Positions 1-12,041 of a stretch of 64,000 nt of DNA are shown here, piece after piece. This stretch comes from Magicicada septendecula. Its lineage: Eukaryota; Arthropoda; Insecta; Hemiptera; Cicadidae. How positions within the stretch are numbered: position 1 is the stretch's first letter; each line of letters starts with the position of its first letter. The stretch spans positions 310,001 to 374,000 of the forward strand of contig JAWRYS010001449.1 in NCBI GenBank assembly GCA_034769895.1. Direction: 5' to 3'. The notes under the pieces were generated by a model that was not told the DNA's origin, did not search any database, and saw only the letters and a program-made list of their open reading frames with translations. Made by a program: the position numbers and the translations under genes.

Positions 1-1192
1 ATTACATATACTCTACTAAAATGTGTATAACCAATACCATAATTTGGTACGTCTGAGTACTTATCAAATTCATTAGTTGCCGGGCTCATTTTCTTCTTTT
101 ATAACTTGTTTTCTACCTAAGGGGTGCCAGGGTTCATGTACAGGGAGATTTTGAAACACAGTTGACGACACAAATGATAACAAGATATTCTTGAAATTAA
201 CCATAAAATTTAATTCAATCTAAGGTAGTACATATACAACCATGCGGTCAAAATAGTGACGTCATATGATATGACCCAAAACAAAATGGCGGTTACTTTT
301 TCTATCTCTTTTTACTCTCTCTATTTCTTATCTGTTGAACTAATATCAATGTAAACTTTATTGCTGCAGCTTAAAATCAGTTATTAATAGTTAATTAGTT
401 ACTACACAAACAAATGCCCTCGGCATATGTGGTTATGGCCATACATTCACTCGTTCATTCTCACACATTCAACTCCAGACCCATCCATTCTTTTTTATTA
501 TCGATTTGGTATTAATGAGCTCATTAACTATAAAAATGACAAAAGGAACTTCTCTGCTTATTAGGTGGTGGTGTCCATCCGTTGTTGGTGTGTGACGCCC
601 ATGGTGATGGCCGGTGTTCGCCTTTAATTCCGCTGAGTTTAATTAGATAGATGTGTGCACTGAATTTACATTTTTTATATATTTATACTGTTAAATAAGA
701 TGAGCCTTCATTGCTCCACTACTGTTGATAACATTTTTGTTAGTTAATTTAAACTATTGTTAAAAAGTTATACACACAACGATACATCGCTGTGGCTCCT
801 CTGAAGAATGGCGTTGAAATGAGACCGAGGCAAATGTAAATTTGCGCTTGTGTGTGTGGTTCTTACGTCATCCAGCTTTGTCTTGCCGGACAACGCCTCG
901 TTGCACATATTGTATTCAGTGCGTCATTGTTCTTAGCGATGACGGAACCGTGCTATAGCCCAATCATAATTCATATTGTAGTCCTTCGTCACAAACACCG
1001 CCATGGCCTTTTTTGATTTCAGCACGTCCATTGGCGACCTTGGTGTCTTACTCTGGCTGAATTTGCATTGTTCCTTTTCCCAGAGGGACAATGGACGTAA
1101 CCATTCCGTGTTTAAATAATTACATAATACAAAACATTGAAAATACCTATATAACCCATAATTATGGTACTGGGTCATTATGTACTGTTACA
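1..1192 (-). repeat. LTR copy 1 (28 bp missing at the window edge)
   Basis: The inner end is inferred from other copies, where the segment starts TGTAATAC and ends GTACTGTTACA on the plus strand, giving TGTAA/TTACA inverted termini. On the minus strand a TATA-like TTATATAG lies about 40 bp inside the LTR start, and AATAAA lies about 30 bp before its end. The LTR holds two short minus-strand ORFs kept in most copies: 933-1178 (81 codons) and 73-204 (43 codons). It also has a cAMP-response-type palindrome next to a YY1-like motif. An alternative inner end 44 bp further out (a second TGTAATAA) cannot be excluded, because in a shared-LTR array only the outer edges define the boundary. Confidence 0.65.
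257..292. promoter_or_regulatory. CRE palindrome and YY1-like motif in the LTR
   Basis: A perfect TGACGTCA palindrome lies at 257-264 and AAAATGGCGG at 283-292. CRE binds CREB/ATF-type factors, and AAnATGGCGG is the core of YY1-type initiator sites (family knowledge). The pair is kept in every LTR copy, including copy 8 (about 31584-31619). The YY1-like motif is in the plus orientation, antisense to the gag-like ORF. Function is inferred only from motif match. Confidence 0.4.
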
Positions 1193-1203
1193 AACCCCCT
1201 CAA
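1193..1203 (-). promoter_or_regulatory. Polypurine tract next to the LTR
   Basis: On the minus strand TTGAGGGGGTT runs directly into the LTR start TGTAACAG. A purine-rich primer at this position starts plus-strand DNA synthesis in LTR elements. The same tract precedes copies 2-7 of the LTR at the equivalent places. Confidence 0.6.
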
Positions 1204-3080
1204 TGAAAATTTTTGTGTCGAAACAAAAAATTTCATTGACTCATTCACACTTTCCTAAAAGGATCAGTCTAGATATGTCACCACAACCCCCTGTAACGTT
1301 ACTAAAAAAAAATTTATCATTACTTACCCTTGGTCCCATGATGTTGGTCGCACCCTCTGACCTTACTGGACTTCTCCTGAGAGATCCCTACACCATAAGG
1401 CCATGAGGCACTCTACACTCCTGTTCTGACGCTCCAGCCAGCCCAGGACTGCGGTCACAACACCACAAAACTCTGAAACATTGCATACAAATTTTTAAAA
1501 TAGTGGTCTAGTACACTTACATATCTACAACTGATATGTTCCCTTTTAGACGCATTGGTTTGTGTTTGGGGCATTGGTTTGTTTTTAATTCAAAAGTTTC
1601 AACCTCACAACTACAAGACTTAAAATACATTGATTTTTTACCACCACCAAACTCAATTTCTTCCTTGTAAGAAAATAAACAACATATATATATTTAACTA
1701 CACATAACACAATACATCAACAATTCTTTAATATACCCCCAAAATACCTTCACCTAATTATTTCTACAAATTCAGCTTACAACTATCATGGCAGACACTT
1801 TTATTATTTAAATTTTGTTACTCAACTTAGATTCACTTCTTCTATTTTGTAAATGGCAGCATACTATAATATTTTATTCAACTTAATTTGTAACTTTAGA
1901 CTTTTAACTTTAAAATCTACTATATTTTAACACTTGTTATCGTCATTACCCCTGTAACGACCTCCTAACCACACACTCTATTGCCATCAACATAATAAAA
2001 CATTGTACATTACATATTCACATTGTTACATTTACCTTACATTAAACAATTTAAATTTACATGACTTGTACCAAACTTTATCACATTACTACTTCAACAA
2101 TTCTCTATTAACTTTTAATTATTTGACATTCATTAGATTCTATACAACAATTTCAAATTTATCCTTACCTTTCTGTTACAATTACCTTCCTACCATGAAT
2201 TTTCCTTTTCTAACCCTTCTATCCTTACTCGTTTGGGTGACTCTCTATTATTCACTATTTTCTATCTTATTTTGGCATTGTCAATCTAACCTTACTACCC
2301 CTTTTTTACACTAACCGCTTCTAACCGTTAATATATTTTGACACCAATATCTCTATAATAACCCCCTTCACAAATCCCATTTAAAACCTCTGGCACCGCT
2401 CCTTTTTTGTACTAGTATGTGTGTATTCCCTCACTATGCTCATTCCATCATTGGTTCCTGACCCTTTCAGATAACCCTTTCCGGCACACAACGGTCCCTT
2501 CCTGTCTCAACATCTCTCGTTGCAGACTCCTACACCAATACCCTTATTACAAAATATCACCATCAACAACAAATATAATTACCCTGCACATTACTCAATT
2601 CTACTTATAATCACTAACCACTGTGTCCCTAAAATATCTAACACCTCTTTATATACTATCAATATCTCAACACTTTATTTTCCCTAACTCCCAATAACTC
2701 TATTTAACTAACTCCAATGCCCTTATTTATCACTATTACCCAAACTCTTTCTAACATTTCAACTTAATACACCATTAGAAAATTCATCACTTACCTACTA
2801 ACAACAATACCTCTCAATACCCAAATCTATTACCTGCTTCATTAATCTGAATCTCATAATATCATTTAAACTTTCTTCAGTTACTTAAAATCCTACAATA
2901 CATGTTTACATAAAAAATACATAAAATACACAACTACAAGAATACACAAATACTGACATTAATATACACAAAATATACAATCCACATAATCATTAATCAT
3001 TTACCATAATCAGTCCTAAACAGTCCATTTTTAAAAAAACACTGTCCACATAATTAAATGTTCATAACACAATAAAATAA
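1193..3080 (-). other. Internal region without ORFs, strongly strand-asymmetric
   Basis: Between the gag-like ORF and the 3' LTR (and at the equivalent place in all seven units) no coding sequence of note is seen. From about 1440 to 3080 the plus strand is nearly free of G: the 120 bases at 2641-2760 contain a single G. The minus-strand (sense) RNA would therefore be almost free of C. A GC-balanced block at about 1290-1460 is exon-like in composition and has a splice-donor-like GTAAGTAATG on the minus strand, but every frame has stops. Confidence 0.5.
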
Positions 3081-4211
3081 TCACCCTCCATCGTCAAATA
3101 GCAATCGAAACTTAAAACTATATACATGGTTTAATATTAGATATTTTATATTATTACTATCAATATAATACTTATCTAATTCTTCATATATTTCCACAAT
3201 ACTATTTAAATTAATATGCTTATTCCATATTACTATCTCATATAATTTGTCACGATCGAGTACGGTCATGTCGCCTTTGGTATAGTCTGCTACAATCAGG
3301 TAAGTTATAAAGTCATCTTTATCAACATCCTCTCCTACTACTTTATTCTCAATACAAGGTAACTTTTCATTACATTTATCACTCCTATCTCCACCTAACT
3401 TTTCAATCAACTCTTCATAATTTCTACATACTCTATATAACTCTATCTCCCAATTATCACAAAATTCTCTTTCACAATAACTCCTATCATAACCCCAAAT
3501 CACATTCTCTCTCTCCATATATGCAGGGTACACTACAACTTTATTTTCGCACCACCTATCAGGTGCACAAAAAATCCAGGGACAACTATTTGCAGACCTT
3601 TTGTCTCCAAAACCTACATCGAAGGCACTCTTGTCCTTCCTAAACACATTTATATCACCCCCAAATACACCATTAAGGGAAAAATCTACCCCCTGCAAAT
3701 CTTTTACAATTATACTTTCTCTACACACTGTCTTTAACCCTTTAACACACACTATCATTCCATCATTATTAGTTTCTATTCCCCATACAATTTCATTATC
3801 ACTACTCCTGTTTACACAATCATTTTCCAATATCATACTTTTATTTATATTATCATAATTTTCTACCCCACTTACCTTGTCATCTTTGTTTATCTCTAAC
3901 TTGTCTACTTTGTCAATATTACAATTTTGTCTCTGTATTTCATTTTTAAATTTTTCTAATTTCTCATTTAATTGATCTAATTTTACATCTTGTATATTGT
4001 TTTGTTTCTTTAATTCATTCTCAAGGCTATCAAATTTTTCGTCAATTTCTTTTAATACTCTATTTTGCGTTTTAATTAATGTGAACAGATCTTCCAACGA
4101 TATCTTATTTTCAACTGCTCTAGGTGTAGAATTCGCGCTTATTTTGTCTAACAAAATCGATTCTGTGTCTGTACTGTCCATTTCTACACTATTATTGTTT
4201 TCTGCCATCAT
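3081..4211 (-). CDS. Gag-like coiled-coil protein, array unit 1
   Basis: An intact ORF of 376 codons beginning MMAENNNSVEMDSTD. It is the only long ORF of the unit and sits about 240 bp inside the presumed 5' LTR, the position of gag. Residues 35-110 are rich in Leu, Ile, Lys, Glu, Asn and Gln in heptad style (for example VKLDQLNEKLEKF), suggesting a coiled coil. Residues 140-300 hold about ten cysteines, including a CPWIFCAPDRWC cluster, but no CCHC zinc knuckle is visible. No signal peptide or membrane segment is seen, and no polymerase genes follow. I do not recognise the family. A structural gag role is inferred from position and coiled coil; an ordinary duplicated host gene is the alternative. 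Two ATGs stand in tandem and either could start it. Confidence 0.6.
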   Translation of the reverse strand: MMAENNNSVEMDSTDTESILLDKISANSTPRAVENKISLEDLFTLIKTQNRVLKEIDEKFDSLENELKKQNNIQDVKLDQLNEKLEKFKNEIQRQNCNIDKVDKLEINKDDKVSGVENYDNINKSMILENDCVNRSSDNEIVWGIETNNDGMIVCVKGLKTVCRESIIVKDLQGVDFSLNGVFGGDINVFRKDKSAFDVGFGDKRSANSCPWIFCAPDRWCENKVVVYPAYMERENVIWGYDRSYCEREFCDNWEIELYRVCRNYEELIEKLGGDRSDKCNEKLPCIENKVVGEDVDKDDFITYLIVADYTKGDMTVLDRDKLYEIVIWNKHINLNSIVEIYEELDKYYIDSNNIKYLILNHVYSFKFRLLFDDGG

Positions 4212-4433
4212 TACTTCAATATTTAAATGGTTATTTATCTTTTATTTATATTTGACTACGCAATTAACTCAATTTGTAATTAACTATGCAACTTCGTCAA
4301 CATAACCTTTCATTCATTATATATCGTCTTATATCATCTTCTGTGTTTCTAAATCTAGCTGTTTTATATAAATTAATTTTTATATAAAGTCCACAGTGAA
4401 GGCGTCATTTGTAATAAAACTTAATAATTATGT

Positions 4434-4453
4434 CCCTTGTTCTGGGCGGCATT
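4434..4453 (-). promoter_or_regulatory. Candidate primer-binding site after the LTR end
   Basis: On the minus strand the bases right after the inner LTR end begin AATGCCGCCCAGAACAAGGG. This is loosely like the lysine-tRNA primer sites of other LTR elements, but it starts TGCC rather than the usual TGG complement of CCA, so a damaged, shifted or self-priming site is possible. A near copy of its start (ACAAATGACGCC) lies about 44 bp further in, by a second TTACA. Present in every unit. Confidence 0.35.
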
Positions 4454-5673
4454 TGTAATACAACTCATCTTTATGTTTATTATTACATATACTCTACTAA
4501 AATGTGTATAACCAATACCATAATTTGGTACGTCTGAGTACTTATCAAATTCATTAGTTGCCGGGCTCATTTTCTTCTTTTATAACTTGTTTTCTACCTA
4601 AGGGGTGCCAGGGTTCATGTACAGGGAGATTTTGAAACACAGTTGACGACACAAATGATAACAAGATATTCTTGAAATTAACCATAAAATTTAATTCAAT
4701 CTAAGGTAGTACATATACAACCATGCGGTCAAAATAGTGACGTCATATGATATGACCCAAAACAAAATGGCGGTTACTTTTTCTATCTCTTTTTACTCTC
4801 TCTATTTCTTATCTGTTGAACTAATATCAATGTAAACTTTATTGCTGCAGCTTAAAATCAGTTATTAATAGTTAATTAGTTACTACACAAACAAATGCCC
4901 TCGGCATATGTGGTTATGGCCATACATTCACTCGTTCATTCTCACACATTCAACTCCAGACCCATCCATTCTTTTTTATTATCGATTTGGTATTAATGAG
5001 CTCATTAACTATAAAAATGACAAAAGGAACTTCTCTGCTTATTAGGTGGTGGTGTCCATCCGTTGTTGGTGTGTGACGCCCATGGTGATGGCCGGTGTTC
5101 GCCTTTAATTCCGCTGAGTTTAATTAGATAGATGTGTGCACTGAATTTACATTTTTTATATATTTATACTGTTAAATAAGATGAGCCTTCATTGCTCCAC
5201 TACTGTTGATAACATTTTTGTTAGTTAATTTAAACTATTGTTAAAAAGTTATACACACAACGATACATCGCTGTGGCTCCTCTGAAGAATGGCGTTGAAA
5301 TGAGACCGAGGCAAATGTAAATTTGCGCTTGTGTGTGTGGTTCTTACGTCATCCAGCTTTGTCTTGCCGGACAACGCCTCGTTGCACATATTGTATTCAG
5401 TGCGTCATTGTTCTTAGCGATGACGGAACCGTGCTATAGCCCAATCATAATTCATATTGTAGTCCTTCGTCACAAACACCGCCATGGCCTTTTTTGATTT
5501 CAGCACGTCCATTGGCGACCTTGGTGTCTTACTCTGGCTGAATTTGCATTGTTCCTTTTCCCAGAGGGACAATGGACGTAACCATTCCGTGTTTAAATAA
5601 TTACATAATACAAAACATTGAAAATACCTATATAACCCATAATTATGGTACTGGGTCATTATGTACTGTTACA
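4454..5673 (-). repeat. LTR copy 2 (1220 bp)
   Basis: This copy matches copy 1 and carries the same diagnostic bases near its left end (cttatcaaa, gttgccggg). It lies between internal regions 1 and 2. Confidence 0.65.
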
Positions 5674-7561
5674 AACCCCCTCAATGAAAATTTTTGTGTC
5701 GAAACAAAAAATTTCATTGACTCATTCACACTTTCCTAAAAGGATCAGTCTAGATATGTCACCACAACCCCCTGTAACGTTACTAAAAAAAAATTTATCA
5801 TTACTTACCCTTGGTCCCATGATGTTGGTCGCACCCTCTGACCTTACTGGACTTCTCCTGAGAGATCCCTACACCATAAGGCCATGAGGCACTCTACACT
5901 CCTGTTCTGACGCTCCAGCCAGCCCAGGACTGCGGTCACAACACCACAAAACTCTGAAACATTGCATACAAATTTTTAAAATAGTGGTCTAGTACACTTA
6001 CATATCTACAACTGATATGTTCCCTTTTAGACGCATTGGTTTGTGTTTGGGGCATTGGTTTGTTTTTAATTCAAAAGTTTCAACCTCACAACTACAAGAC
6101 TTAAAATACATTGATTTTTTACCACCACCAAACTCAATTTCTTCCTTGTAAGAAAATAAACAACATATATATATTTAACTACACATAACACAATACATCA
6201 ACAATTCTTTAATATACCCCCAAAATACCTTCACCTAATTATTTCTACAAATTCAGCTTACAACTATCATGGCAGACACTTTTATTATTTAAATTTTGTT
6301 ACTCAACTTAGATTCACTTCTTCTATTTTGTAAATGGCAGCATACTATAATATTTTATTCAACTTAATTTGTAACTTTAGACTTTTAACTTTAAAATCTA
6401 CTATATTTTAACACTTGTTATCGTCATTACCCCTGTAACGACCTCCTAACCACACACTCTATTGCCATCAACATAATAAAACATTGTACATTACATATTC
6501 ACATTGTTACATTTACCTTACATTAAACAATTTAAATTTACATGACTTGTACCAAACTTTATCACATTACTACTTCAACAATTCTCTATTAACTTTTAAT
6601 TATTTGACATTCATTAGATTCTATACAACAATTTCAAATTTATCCTTACCTTTCTGTTACAATTACCTTCCTACCATGAATTTTCCTTTTCTAACCCTTC
6701 TATCCTTACTCGTTTGGGTGACTCTCTATTATTCACTATTTTCTATCTTATTTTGGCATTGTCAATCTAACCTTACTACCCCTTTTTTACACTAACCGCT
6801 TCTAACCGTTAATATATTTTGACACCAATATCTCTATAATAACCCCCTTCACAAATCCCATTTAAAACCTCTGGCACCGCTCCTTTTTTGTACTAGTATG
6901 TGTGTATTCCCTCACTATGCTCATTCCATCATTGGTTCCTGACCCTTTCAGATAACCCTTTCCGGCACACAACGGTCCCTTCCTGTCTCAACATCTCTCG
7001 TTGCAGACTCCTACACCAATACCCTTATTACAAAATATCACCATCAACAACAAATATAATTACCCTGCACATTACTCAATTCTACTTATAATCACTAACC
7101 ACTGTGTCCCTAAAATATCTAACACCTCTTTATATACTATCAATATCTCAACACTTTATTTTCCCTAACTCCCAATAACTCTATTTAACTAACTCCAATG
7201 CCCTTATTTATCACTATTACCCAAACTCTTTCTAACATTTCAACTTAATACACCATTAGAAAATTCATCACTTACCTACTAACAACAATACCTCTCAATA
7301 CCCAAATCTATTACCTGCTTCATTAATCTGAATCTCATAATATCATTTAAACTTTCTTCAGTTACTTAAAATCCTACAATACATGTTTACATAAAAAATA
7401 CATAAAATACACAACTACAAGAATACACAAATACTGACATTAATATACACAAAATATACAATCCACATAATCATTAATCATTTACCATAATCAGTCCTAA
7501 ACAGTCCATTTTTAAAAAAACACTGTCCACATAATTAAATGTTCATAACACAATAAAATAA

Positions 7562-8692
7562 TCACCCTCCATCGTCAAATAGCAATCGAAACTTAAAACT
7601 ATATACATGGTTTAATATTAGATATTTTATATTATTACTATCAATATAATACTTATCTAATTCTTCATATATTTCCACAATACTATTTAAATTAATATGC
7701 TTATTCCATATTACTATCTCATATAATTTGTCACGATCGAGTACGGTCATGTCGCCTTTGGTATAGTCTGCTACAATCAGGTAAGTTATAAAGTCATCTT
7801 TATCAACATCCTCTCCTACTACTTTATTCTCAATACAAGGTAACTTTTCATTACATTTATCACTCCTATCTCCACCTAACTTTTCAATCAACTCTTCATA
7901 ATTTCTACATACTCTATATAACTCTATCTCCCAATTATCACAAAATTCTCTTTCACAATAACTCCTATCATAACCCCAAATCACATTCTCTCTCTCCATA
8001 TATGCAGGGTACACTACAACTTTATTTTCGCACCACCTATCAGGTGCACAAAAAATCCAGGGACAACTATTTGCAGACCTTTTGTCTCCAAAACCTACAT
8101 CGAAGGCACTCTTGTCCTTCCTAAACACATTTATATCACCCCCAAATACACCATTAAGGGAAAAATCTACCCCCTGCAAATCTTTTACAATTATACTTTC
8201 TCTACACACTGTCTTTAACCCTTTAACACACACTATCATTCCATCATTATTAGTTTCTATTCCCCATACAATTTCATTATCACTACTCCTGTTTACACAA
8301 TCATTTTCCAATATCATACTTTTATTTATATTATCATAATTTTCTACCCCACTTACCTTGTCATCTTTGTTTATCTCTAACTTGTCTACTTTGTCAATAT
8401 TACAATTTTGTCTCTGTATTTCATTTTTAAATTTTTCTAATTTCTCATTTAATTGATCTAATTTTACATCTTGTATATTGTTTTGTTTCTTTAATTCATT
8501 CTCAAGGCTATCAAATTTTTCGTCAATTTCTTTTAATACTCTATTTTGCGTTTTAATTAATGTGAACAGATCTTCCAACGATATCTTATTTTCAACTGCT
8601 CTAGGTGTAGAATTCGCGCTTATTTTGTCTAACAAAATCGATTCTGTGTCTGTACTGTCCATTTCTACACTATTATTATTTTCTGCCATCAT
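7562..8692 (-). CDS. Gag-like coiled-coil protein, array unit 2
   Basis: Protein identical to the unit 1 copy; at least one silent change in the Asn codons near the start (residues 5-7). Confidence 0.6.
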   Translation of the reverse strand: MMAENNNSVEMDSTDTESILLDKISANSTPRAVENKISLEDLFTLIKTQNRVLKEIDEKFDSLENELKKQNNIQDVKLDQLNEKLEKFKNEIQRQNCNIDKVDKLEINKDDKVSGVENYDNINKSMILENDCVNRSSDNEIVWGIETNNDGMIVCVKGLKTVCRESIIVKDLQGVDFSLNGVFGGDINVFRKDKSAFDVGFGDKRSANSCPWIFCAPDRWCENKVVVYPAYMERENVIWGYDRSYCEREFCDNWEIELYRVCRNYEELIEKLGGDRSDKCNEKLPCIENKVVGEDVDKDDFITYLIVADYTKGDMTVLDRDKLYEIVIWNKHINLNSIVEIYEELDKYYIDSNNIKYLILNHVYSFKFRLLFDDGG

Positions 8693-8934
8693 TACTTCAA
8701 TATTTACATGGTTATTTATCTTTTATTTATATTTGATTACGCAATTAACTCAATTTGTAATTAACTATGCAACTTCGTCAACATAACCTTTCATTCATTA
8801 TATATCGTCTTATATCATCTTCTGTGTTTCTAAATCTAGCTGTTTTATATAAATTAATTTTTATATAAAGTCCACAGTGAGGGCGTCATTTGTAATAAAA
8901 CTTAATAATTATGTCCCTTGTTCTGGGCGGCATT

Positions 8935-10153
8935 TGTAATACAACTCATCTTTATGTTTATTATTACATATACTCTACTAAAATGTGTATAACCAATACC
9001 ATAATTTGGTACGTCTGAGTACTTACCAAATTCATTAGTTCCCGGGCTCATTTCTTCTTTTATAACTTGTTTTCTACCTAAGGGGTGCCAGGGTTCATGT
9101 ACAGGGAGATTTTGAAACACAGTTGACGACACAAATGATAACAAGATATTCTTGAAATTAACCATAAAATTTAATTCAATCTAAGGTAGTACATATACAA
9201 CCATGCGGTCAAAATAGTGACGTCATATGATATGACCCAAAACAAAATGGCGGTTACTTTTTCTATCTCTTTTTACTCTCTCTATTTCTTATCTGTTGAA
9301 CTAATATCAATGTAAACTTTATTGCTGCAGCTTAAAATCAGTTATTAATAGTTAATTAGTTACTACACAAACAAATGCCCTCGGCATATGTGGTTATGGC
9401 CATACATTCACTCGTTCATTCTCACACATTCAACTCCAGACCCATCCATTCTTTTTTATTATCGATTTGGTATTAATGAGCTCATTAACTATAAAAATGA
9501 CAAAAGGAACTTCTCTGCTTATTAGGTGGTGGTGTCCATCCGTTGTTGGTGTGTGACGCCCATGGTGATGGCCGGTGTTCGCCTTTAATTCCGCTGAGTT
9601 TAATTAGATAGATGTGTGCACTGAATTTACATTTTTTATATATTTATACTGTTAAATAAGATGAGCCTTCATTGCTCCACTACTGTTGATAACATTTTTG
9701 TTAGTTAATTTAAACTATTGTTAAAAAGTTATACACACAACGATACATCGCTGTGGCTCCTCTGAAGAATGGCGTTGAAATGAGACCGAGGCAAATGTAA
9801 ATTTGCGCTTGTGTGTGTGGTTCTTACGTCATCCAGCTTTGTCTTGCCGGACAACGCCTCGTTGCACATATTGTATTCAGTGCGTCATTGTTCTTAGCGA
9901 TGACGGAACCGTGCTATAGCCCAATCATAATTTATATTGTAGTCCTTCGTCACAAACACCGCCATGGCCTTTTTTGATTTCAGCACGTCCATTGGCGACC
10001 TTGGTGTCTTACTCTGGCTGAATTTGCATTGTTCCTTTTCCCAGAGGGACAATGGACGTAACCATTCCGTGTTTAAATAATTACATAATACAAAACATTG
10101 AAAATACCTATATAACCCATAATTATGGTACTGGGTCATTATGTACTGTTACA
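8935..10153 (-). repeat. LTR copy 3 (1219 bp)
   Basis: This copy carries the second haplotype near its left end (cttaccaaa, gttcccggg). It has lost one T near 9053, which opens the short minus-strand ORF to 87 codons (8902-9165), a chance product of the indel. One Met codon of the 81-codon ORF has become Ile. Confidence 0.65.
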
Positions 10154-12041
10154 AACCCCCTCAATGAAAATTTTTGTGTCGAAACAAAAAATTTCATTGA
10201 CTCATTCACACTTTCCTAAAAGGATCAGTCTAGATATGTCACCACAACCCCCTGTAACGTTACTAAAAAAAAATTTATCATTACTTACCCTTGGTCCCAT
10301 GATGTTGGTCGCACCCTCTGACCTTACTGGACTTCTCCTGAGAGATCCCTACACCATAAGGCCATGAGGCACTCTACACTCCTGTTCTGACGCTCCAGCC
10401 AGCCCAGGACTGCGGTCACAACACCACAAAACTCTGAAACATTGCATACAAATTTTTAAAATAGTGGTCTAGTACACTTACATATCTACAACTGATATGT
10501 TCCCTTTTAGACGCATTGGTTTGTGTTTGGGGCATTGGTTTGTTTTTAATTCAAAAGTTTCAACCTCACAACTACAAGACTTAAAATACATTGATTTTTT
10601 ACCACCACCAAACTCAATTTCTTCCTTGTAAGAAAATAAACAACATATATATATTTAACTACACATAACACAATACATCAACAATTCTTTAATATACCCC
10701 CAAAATACCTTCACCTAATTATTTCTACAAATTCAGCTTACAACTATCATGGCAGACACTTTTATTATTTAAATTTTGTTACTCAACTTAGATTCACTTC
10801 TTCTATTTTGTAAATGGCAGCATACTATAATATTTTATTCAACTTAATTTGTAACTTTAGACTTTTAACTTTAAAATCTACTATATTTTAACACTTGTTA
10901 TCGTCATTACCCCTGTAACGACCTCCTAACCACACACTCTATTGCCATCAACATAATAAAACATTGTACATTACATATTCACATTGTTACATTTACCTTA
11001 CATTAAACAATTTAAATTTACATGACTTGTACCAAACTTTATCACATTACTACTTCAACAATTCTCTATTAACTTTTAATTATTTGACATTCATTAGATT
11101 CTATACAACAATTTCAAATTTATCCTTACCTTTCTGTTACAATTACCTTCCTACCATGAATTTTCCTTTTCTAACCCTTCTATCCTTACTCGTTTGGGTG
11201 ACTCTCTATTATTCACTATTTTCTATCTTATTTTGGCATTGTCAATCTAACCTTACTACCCCTTTTTTACACTAACCGCTTCTAACCGTTAATATATTTT
11301 GACACCAATATCTCTATAATAACCCCCTTCACAAATCCCATTTAAAACCTCTGGCACCGCTCCTTTTTTGTACTAGTATGTGTGTATTCCCTCACTATGC
11401 TCATTCCATCATTGGTTCCTGACCCTTTCAGATAACCCTTTCCGGCACACAACGGTCCCTTCCTGTCTCAACATCTCTCGTTGCAGACTCCTACACCAAT
11501 ACCCTTATTACAAAATATCACCATCAACAACAAATATAATTACCCTGCACATTACTCAATTCTACTTATAATCACTAACCACTGTGTCCCTAAAATATCT
11601 AACACCTCTTTATATACTATCAATATCTCAACACTTTATTTTCCCTAACTCCCAATAACTCTATTTAACTAACTCCAATGCCCTTATTTATCACTATTAC
11701 CCAAACTCTTTCTAACATTTCAACTTAATACACCATTAGAAAATTCATCACTTACCTACTAACAACAATACCTCTCAATACCCAAATCTATTACCTGCTT
11801 CATTAATCTGAATCTCATAATATCATTTAAACTTTCTTCAGTTACTTAAAATCCTACAATACATGTTTACATAAAAAATACATAAAATACACAACTACAA
11901 GAATACACAAATACTGACATTAATATACACAAAATATACAATCCACATAATCATTAATCATTTACCATAATCAGTCCTAAACAGTCCATTTTTAAAAAAA
12001 CACTGTCCACATAATTAAATGTTCATAACACAATAAAATAA

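Noticed and set aside
1290..1460. Small spliced gene on the minus strand in each array unit (donor-like GTAAGTAATG, exon-like composition)
   Set aside because: Stops in all frames of the block and no acceptor that joins it in phase to the 81-codon ORF.
2003..2610. Plus-strand ORFs of 103 and 63 codons in each internal region
   Set aside because: Low-complexity Leu/Ser/Thr/Tyr strings from G-poor DNA; no start context or domain.
3601..4305. Plus-strand ORFs of 85 and 102 codons opposite the gag-like gene, repeated in every unit
   Set aside because: They are antisense shadows of the 376-codon ORF; their hydrophobic composition follows from the strand skew.
8902..9165. 87-codon ORF found only in LTR copy 3
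   Set aside because: Made by a 1-bp deletion; other copies stop after 43 codons.
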